A program made the translations under genes and the position numbers. 64,000 nucleotides of DNA from Thiothrix fructosivorans (GTDB lineage Bacteria > Pseudomonadota > Gammaproteobacteria > Thiotrichales > Thiotrichaceae). Below are positions 60,100 through 64,000 of the stretch, piece after piece (within the stretch, counting starts at the first letter, position 1; each line of letters begins with the position of its first letter). Location: the NCBI RefSeq assembly GCF_017349355.1, contig NZ_JAFMPM010000006.1, positions 558,001 through 622,000 on the forward strand. The letters are read 5' to 3'. Under the pieces are notes generated by a model. It had not been told where the DNA came from and did not search any database. It was given only the letters and a program-made list of their open reading frames with translations.

Positions 60100-61143
60100 T
60101 TACAATTTTCCGGCAATAGCGGCTTCCGCGAAGGTTGCCATTTGGTTATGCAGTGTACAAGCGAGGCGTAACAACGGTACAGCAATAGCAGCACCACTAC
60201 CCTCGCCTAGGCGTAGGTTTAAATCCAACAGCGGGCGCTGTTTCAATTCGGCAATCGCGAAGAAATGCCCCGGCTCTGCTGAAGTATGGGACAAGAAAAG
60301 CCAGTCTGCCACGGCAGCTTGCACATGAATGGCGATGAGTGCGGCTGCGGTGCTAATGAAACCATCCACCAAGACCGGCAAACCGAGTTGGGCGGCGCGG
60401 ATGTATGCACCCGTTAACGCCGCAATTTCAAAGCCACCCACGCGGCGCAACACTTCCAACGGGTCGTCGAAATGGCTGCGGTGCTGGTTGAGAATGCGGC
60501 GAATCACGTTAACTTTATGCACCATGCCGTCACGGTCTAGCCCTGTGCCGGGGCCGGTGGCTTCCAAGATGGCGACATCCAGCAAGGCGCAATAAATCGC
60601 GGTAGCAGCAGTGGTATTGGCAATGCCCATTTCACCGCCGATGAATAACGCCGCGTTGGCAGTGTGCGCACGTTCTGCCGCATCCGCGCCCGCTTGCAGG
60701 GCAAGGCTTAATTGCGGGCGGGTCATGGCAGCGCCGAGGGCGCTATTCGCCGTGCCGTCGCCGACGCGTTGGCTAATCAGTTTGGGGTGAGTAATGGGGG
60801 TTTTGACCCCGACATCGACGATTTCTAAGGTTGCACCTAACGCCCGTGCTAGCACGCTGATCGCGGCACCGCCGTTGAGAAAGTTGTGTACCATTTGCGC
60901 GGTCACGGCTTGCGGGAAGGCGGAAACGCCCTCCTCTGCCACGCCGTGATCCGCCGCGAATACGCTGATCTGCACCTTATCGACCGCAGGTTGTTCGCGC
61001 CCTTGCAAGCCTGCTAGGCGGATCGCGACGGCTTCCAAATCACCCAATGCGCCCACTGGCTTGGTGAGTTGCGCTTGGCGGGTGCGGGCGGCGGCGCTCA
61101 TCGCGGCATTGGGGGCTTGTGCGGGCGTGTTTAACCATTCCAT
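60100..61143 (-). CDS. cobT: Nicotinate-nucleotide-DMB phosphoribosyltransferase
   Basis: The 347-residue enzyme makes alpha-ribazole phosphate from dimethylbenzimidazole and nicotinate mononucleotide. [62 protein letters not shown] and the catalytic Glu region [10 protein letters not shown] are typical. It overlaps cobU by 13 bases. Confidence 0.96.
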   Translation of the reverse strand: MEWLNTPAQAPNAAMSAAARTRQAQLTKPVGALGDLEAVAIRLAGLQGREQPAVDKVQISVFAADHGVAEEGVSAFPQAVTAQMVHNFLNGGAAISVLARALGATLEIVDVGVKTPITHPKLISQRVGDGTANSALGAAMTRPQLSLALQAGADAAERAHTANAALFIGGEMGIANTTAATAIYCALLDVAILEATGPGTGLDRDGMVHKVNVIRRILNQHRSHFDDPLEVLRRVGGFEIAALTGAYIRAAQLGLPVLVDGFISTAAALIAIHVQAAVADWLFLSHTSAEPGHFFAIAELKQRPLLDLNLRLGEGSGAAIAVPLLRLACTLHNQMATFAEAAIAGKL

Positions 61144-61661
61144 GTCAGACTTCCTTTGAGTGGGTGTGGCAGTCCCGCCACCATGAAAACGACGGTTGCT
61201 AATTGTGCGGCTAATTGCTGGTGAAGTTGCCCTGCGTTATCGACGTAACGGCGGGTTAATTCGCCCAATGGCACAATGCCTAAGCCGACTTCATTGCTGA
61301 CCAGCACAATATCACCGGGCAGGTGCGGCAAGCATTCCAGCAAAGCCGTGGTTTCGGCGTGCAGGCGGCTGTCATCGTCTAAGCATAGCAGGTTGGTCAG
61401 CCACAACGTCAGGCAATCGACCAGCAGCAAGCGTCCGCTGGCGGCGTGTTGTTGCAGGGTGGCGGCAAGCGCGAGCGGTTCTTCGATAGTCTGCCAATGG
61501 GCGGGGCGTGAAGCGCGGTGGTGGGCAATGCGGGCGTGCATTTCGGTGTCATGCGCGGTCGCGGTGGCGATATACACCACCTCGCGTGCGGATTGTTGAG
61601 CAATGGTTTCGGCGTAACGGCTTTTACCCGAACGTGCACCGCCAAGGATCAGGGCTTGCAT
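61131..61661 (-). CDS. cobU: Adenosylcobinamide kinase/guanylyltransferase
   Basis: The 176-residue bifunctional enzyme has the P-loop [12 protein letters not shown] at its start. The guanylylated His region is [36 protein letters not shown] and [24 protein letters not shown] complete the family. It is the first gene of the cobU-cobT-cobC run. Confidence 0.96.
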   Translation of the reverse strand: MQALILGGARSGKSRYAETIAQQSAREVVYIATATAHDTEMHARIAHHRASRPAHWQTIEEPLALAATLQQHAASGRLLLVDCLTLWLTNLLCLDDDSRLHAETTALLECLPHLPGDIVLVSNEVGLGIVPLGELTRRYVDNAGQLHQQLAAQLATVVFMVAGLPHPLKGSLTWNG

Positions 61662-61697
61662 GGGAATTTTCCTGTTGAATCACAGGAAGCGAGTGTA

Positions 61698-62204
61698 TCA
61701 GATGGCGAGCAATTGCAGCGTCAAGGGTGCGGGCCCGCTGACTTGGTAGCGGAAACCGCTGCCCGGTTCTTCGCGCAAGGCGGCAATTTGTGGCTCTATC
61801 GGCAATTCACGCCCACCGCGTGCAATCAACACAATGGCGGTAATGCTGGCGGGTCGCCCAAAATCGAACAATTCATTCATCGCCCCGCGCAGGGTGCGCC
61901 CTGTGTACATCACATCATCCACCAGCAAAATGTGGCGGTTATCAATATCAAACGGGATGCGTGAAGGTTTTTTCTGGCGATGCAGCCCTTTCTGGCTGAA
62001 ATCGTCACGGTAAAAGGTGCTGCTGAGTTCGCCGAGTTCCTCGGCAAGCTGTAAGCGTTGATGCAGGGCTTGTGCAACCCACACGCCAGCGGTGTGCATT
62101 CCCACCATCACAGGGTTGCTGATGTTTTTGTCCTGCATCCACTGGCGCACTTGCTGTTCGAGGCTGTCGAGTAACACATTGATATTATAGTTTTTGTTGT
62201 CCAT
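61698..62204 (-). CDS. pyrR: PyrR bifunctional pyrimidine regulator/UPRTase
   Basis: The 168-residue PRTase-fold protein has the PRPP loop HILLVDDVMYTGRTLRGAMNEL near residue 90. MVGMHTAGVWVAQAL and a C-terminal segment complete the family. It overlaps ruvX by 20 bases. In many gammaproteobacteria pyrB-pyrC' follow directly; here they are 53 kb away. Confidence 0.93.
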   Translation of the reverse strand: MDNKNYNINVLLDSLEQQVRQWMQDKNISNPVMVGMHTAGVWVAQALHQRLQLAEELGELSSTFYRDDFSQKGLHRQKKPSRIPFDIDNRHILLVDDVMYTGRTLRGAMNELFDFGRPASITAIVLIARGGRELPIEPQIAALREEPGSGFRYQVSGPAPLTLQLLAI

Positions 62205-62631
62205 GGCTATACTCCTGAATCCAGCTTTCCAAAATAATAGTGGCGGCTATTTGGTCAATTTCTTCTTTACGCACTTTGCGTTTGCGTCCCGCTTGCCGTG
62301 TCTGTTTGAGACGTTGCTCGGCTTCGAGGGACGACAGTTGTTCACTCACCACGTCAACAGGTAGGTGATAACGCCCTTCCAGTTGGCGGATAAAGCGTAA
62401 AATCGGTTCTTGCATGGCGCTATCTGAGCCATCCAGCTTGCGCGGCATTCCGACCACCAAGCGTTTCGGTTGCCATTCTTGCAGACAACGGGTAACTGCA
62501 TTCCAGTCGGGTGTGCCGTCGTGCGCTTGAATGGTCGATTGCGGTGTAGCAATACCGGTGAGGGTATTGGTAATCGCCACGCCAATGCGTGCTTTCCCGT
62601 AATCAAAGCCTAGCACGGTTATGTGACTCAT
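62185..62631 (-). CDS. ruvX: Holliday junction resolvase-like, RNase H fold
   Basis: The 148-residue YqgF/RuvX protein matures the 5' end of 16S rRNA. LGFDYGKARIGVAITN (first Asp), VVGMPRKLDGSDSAM and the C-terminal VRKEEIDQIAATIILESWI are standard. It overlaps yqgE by ATGA and pyrR by 20 bases. Confidence 0.95.
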   Translation of the reverse strand: MSHITVLGFDYGKARIGVAITNTLTGIATPQSTIQAHDGTPDWNAVTRCLQEWQPKRLVVGMPRKLDGSDSAMQEPILRFIRQLEGRYHLPVDVVSEQLSSLEAEQRLKQTRQAGRKRKVRKEEIDQIAATIILESWIQEYSHGQQKL

Positions 62632-63194
62632 GCGTGACCTACGGCAATGCCGAGTAAATTCAGGTCAATACCCAAGGTACGTGCCGCACCGCGCCAGCGT
62701 TCCTGAAAGGCCATCTCAAACAGAATGGGCGCGGTAGAGGCGCAGGTCAGCCACGCATTTTCTTTGATTTCGTGCTCCAATTGCCCCGGACTCCAGCCTG
62801 CACACCCCAGCAATAGCAAAAAGTGTGCGGGACCATTGCCGTGCGCAATGTCTTGCAAAATATCGCGGGAAGAGGTCAGTGCCAGATTATCCGACACGCG
62901 CAACGTGCTTTCCCAATTGCGTTCGCCGTCGTGCAGCACAAAGCCTTGTTCGGCTTGCACAGGGCCGCCACTGAGCGCGAATTGCCCCGCAATATGCGGA
63001 TCGTCAATGGTAATGTCGAGTTGCTCGAACAATTCTCCGACGGTCATGCCTAGCGGACGATTGATGGTCACGCCAAAGGCGCCGAATTCATCGTGCTGGC
63101 AGATCAAGCTGACTGTGTGATCAAAATTCGGGTCGCCCATGCTGGGCATGGCGATCAGTAGATGGTTACGCAGGTTGAGAATGTCTTGAGTCAC
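62628..63194 (-). CDS. yqgE: YqgE/AlgH family protein (DUF179)
   Basis: Starting from GTG at 63194 gives 188 residues (VTQDILNLRNHLLIAMPSMGDPNFDHTVSLICQHDEFGAFGVTINRPLG), the usual YqgE length and start. The frame is open for 76 more codons upstream, but that part overlaps the preceding gene. RGPVQ-like GGPVQAEQGFVLH, GCAGWSPGQLEHEI and NAWL are present. Function is unknown. Confidence 0.9.
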   Translation of the reverse strand: MTQDILNLRNHLLIAMPSMGDPNFDHTVSLICQHDEFGAFGVTINRPLGMTVGELFEQLDITIDDPHIAGQFALSGGPVQAEQGFVLHDGERNWESTLRVSDNLALTSSRDILQDIAHGNGPAHFLLLLGCAGWSPGQLEHEIKENAWLTCASTAPILFEMAFQERWRGAARTLGIDLNLLGIAVGHA

Positions 63195-63216
63195 GGTGAT
63201 TCCGGTGTTTGCTGGG

Positions 63217-64000
63217 CTATTGGGTGTTGAGCGTACCGCTGTGGAAAATCCAAGTGCGGGTAATGTTGAGCTGATCCCACTTGCGGCGAATTTCTTCGGG
63301 GAGTGTGGGATAAGGACCTGCGAGTTTAATAATGCGCAGTGCGGCTTTGTCCAACACATCGTACCCTGATGATAGACTAATTTGTGCATCCACGACACGT
63401 CCCTCGTGATCCAGTGTGGCATTGAGGATCAGTTTGCCGCTGAGATTGCGAGCAATCGCTTCTTCAGGGAAGTTGATATTGCCGATGCGCTCAATTTTTT
63501 TGATCCATGTGTCGATGTACTCGGCTTCTACCGCACTTTTCGCGCTGACGGCATCAATGAAATGGATGCGCGGGCGACGCGCATACTTGGCTTCCTCCTC
63601 ATCCATTTCCGCGAGTAATTGGGCAATTTCTTCGGTGGCATCGCTGCGTTCTTCCGCCACGGGTACGTTTTCGCTGTCTTCGGGTTGTTCCGGCGCTTTT
63701 TCAACGTGCTTGAAGGTTTCACCCTTGGTGGTCATGATTTGCGGGGTCATTTTGAGCGGTGTATCGGGCGAACTGGCTTCGGATTGCAACGGCGATTCGC
63801 CGTCAGTTTCAATCGGCATTAACGATGATAACGGGCTGGTCGGACGATTTTTTTCGTCGCTGCTGCCACTGGCTTGCTGATTGGCTTGCGCAATAAAATC
63901 CACCAGATCGGGCGCTTCCTCGGAATGCGTTTGCACGAGAGTAATGTCGAGTACCGGCGCGTACTTGGTGTTTTGCTGAAGTTCGGGTACAAAACCCACG
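63217..64000 (-). CDS. TonB family protein, 5' end outside window
   Basis: The C-terminal domain has WIKKIERIGNINFPEEAIARNLSGKLILNATLDHEGRVVDAQISLSSGYDVLDKAALRIIKLAGPYPTLPEEI, the TonB_C fold that contacts TonB-dependent receptors. A long acidic, Pro-poor linker precedes it. The frame is open to the window edge, so the N-terminal membrane anchor is outside. It lies just before yqgE, as in Pseudomonas-type gene order. Confidence 0.9.
   Translation of the reverse strand, partial: VGFVPELQQNTKYAPVLDITLVQTHSEEAPDLVDFIAQANQQASGSSDEKNRPTSPLSSLMPIETDGESPLQSEASSPDTPLKMTPQIMTTKGETFKHVEKAPEQPEDSENVPVAEERSDATEEIAQLLAEMDEEEAKYARRPRIHFIDAVSAKSAVEAEYIDTWIKKIERIGNINFPEEAIARNLSGKLILNATLDHEGRVVDAQISLSSGYDVLDKAALRIIKLAGPYPTLPEEIRRKWDQLNITRTWIFHSGTLNTQ

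Noticed and set aside
50800-61200. Cobalamin riboswitch near the cob genes
   Set aside because: No B12-box-like sequence was noticed in the short spacers before cobS or cobU, and cobO has only about 20 bases upstream.
1-64000. tRNA or rRNA genes
   Set aside because: No cloverleaf with a CCA end or rRNA-like stretch was recognised by reading; a covariance search would be decisive.

Overview
The window looks like a chromosomal segment of a gammaproteobacterium. FimV, WaaC, AcpH, DusC, IspH, the YqgE-RuvX-PyrR block and a TonB-like protein all read as gammaproteobacterial versions. The aspartate transcarbamoylase is paired with a catalytically dead dihydroorotase, as in Pseudomonas-type complexes. 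The mixture recalls sulfur-oxidising Thiothrix-like bacteria, but that is an impression from gene content, not a proof. Core genes are about 55% GC by eye. No rRNA, tRNA or CRISPR array was seen.

Layout. 1-9 kb: end of a FimV-like gene, a lipase-like hydrolase, waaC, a spacer with DnaA boxes and a parS-like site, adenosine kinase, ribF, trmL, a mobile mystery A/B pair with a broken B gene, and pyrC'-pyrB. 9.1-15.1 kb: an insertion between pyrB and ispH, bounded by two 450-bp copies of the pyrB 5' end. It carries a phage-type replication gene with an Ash/Icd-like leader, a lipoprotein, an attC-like palindrome and an IS1182-type element split by an IS50-type element. 15.2-19.2 kb: ispH, then a group II intron sitting in the 3' end of a tnpB remnant, next to a DUF4143 remnant. 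19.2-32.1 kb: acpH and a seven-gene glycogen operon (pgi, glgC, GH57, malQ, glgB, glgA, glgP). 32.4-49.2 kb: the defence and mobile region. 49.2-64 kb: dusC, cobO, secreted proteins, cobS, a HupE/TPR/lipoprotein/DUF4331 operon facing an ECF sigma factor with a cupin partner, then cobC-cobT-cobU and pyrR-ruvX-yqgE-tonB.

The most interesting part is 32.8-46.4 kb. A DUF4007 protein, a very large ATPase and a PAPS-reductase-like PP-loop protein match the SspB-SspC-SspD module that puts single-stranded phosphorothioates into DNA. They are followed by a PLD-nuclease/helicase fusion, a 72-residue protein, an SMC/DndD-like ATPase with a C-terminal cysteine cluster, a 151-residue orphan and a phosphorothioation-associated putative methyltransferase. 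This resembles an SspBCD-SspFGH-type defence system without its own SspA. GC content steps along the operon (about 40%, then about 30%, then about 55%), and the last step falls inside the methyltransferase gene. A frameshifted, nuclease-less remnant of a phosphorothioate-reading restriction enzyme lies divergently beside it. Two separate duplications, of the pyrB 5' end and the methyltransferase 3' end, differ from their partners only at synonymous sites. This points to exchange with sibling lineages rather than to decay after local duplication.

Functionally the window combines glycogen synthesis and breakdown, pyrimidine synthesis, late cobalamin assembly (cobO, cobS, cobC, cobT, cobU), an ECF-controlled envelope operon with a duplicated promoter motif, and several toxin-antitoxin remnants.
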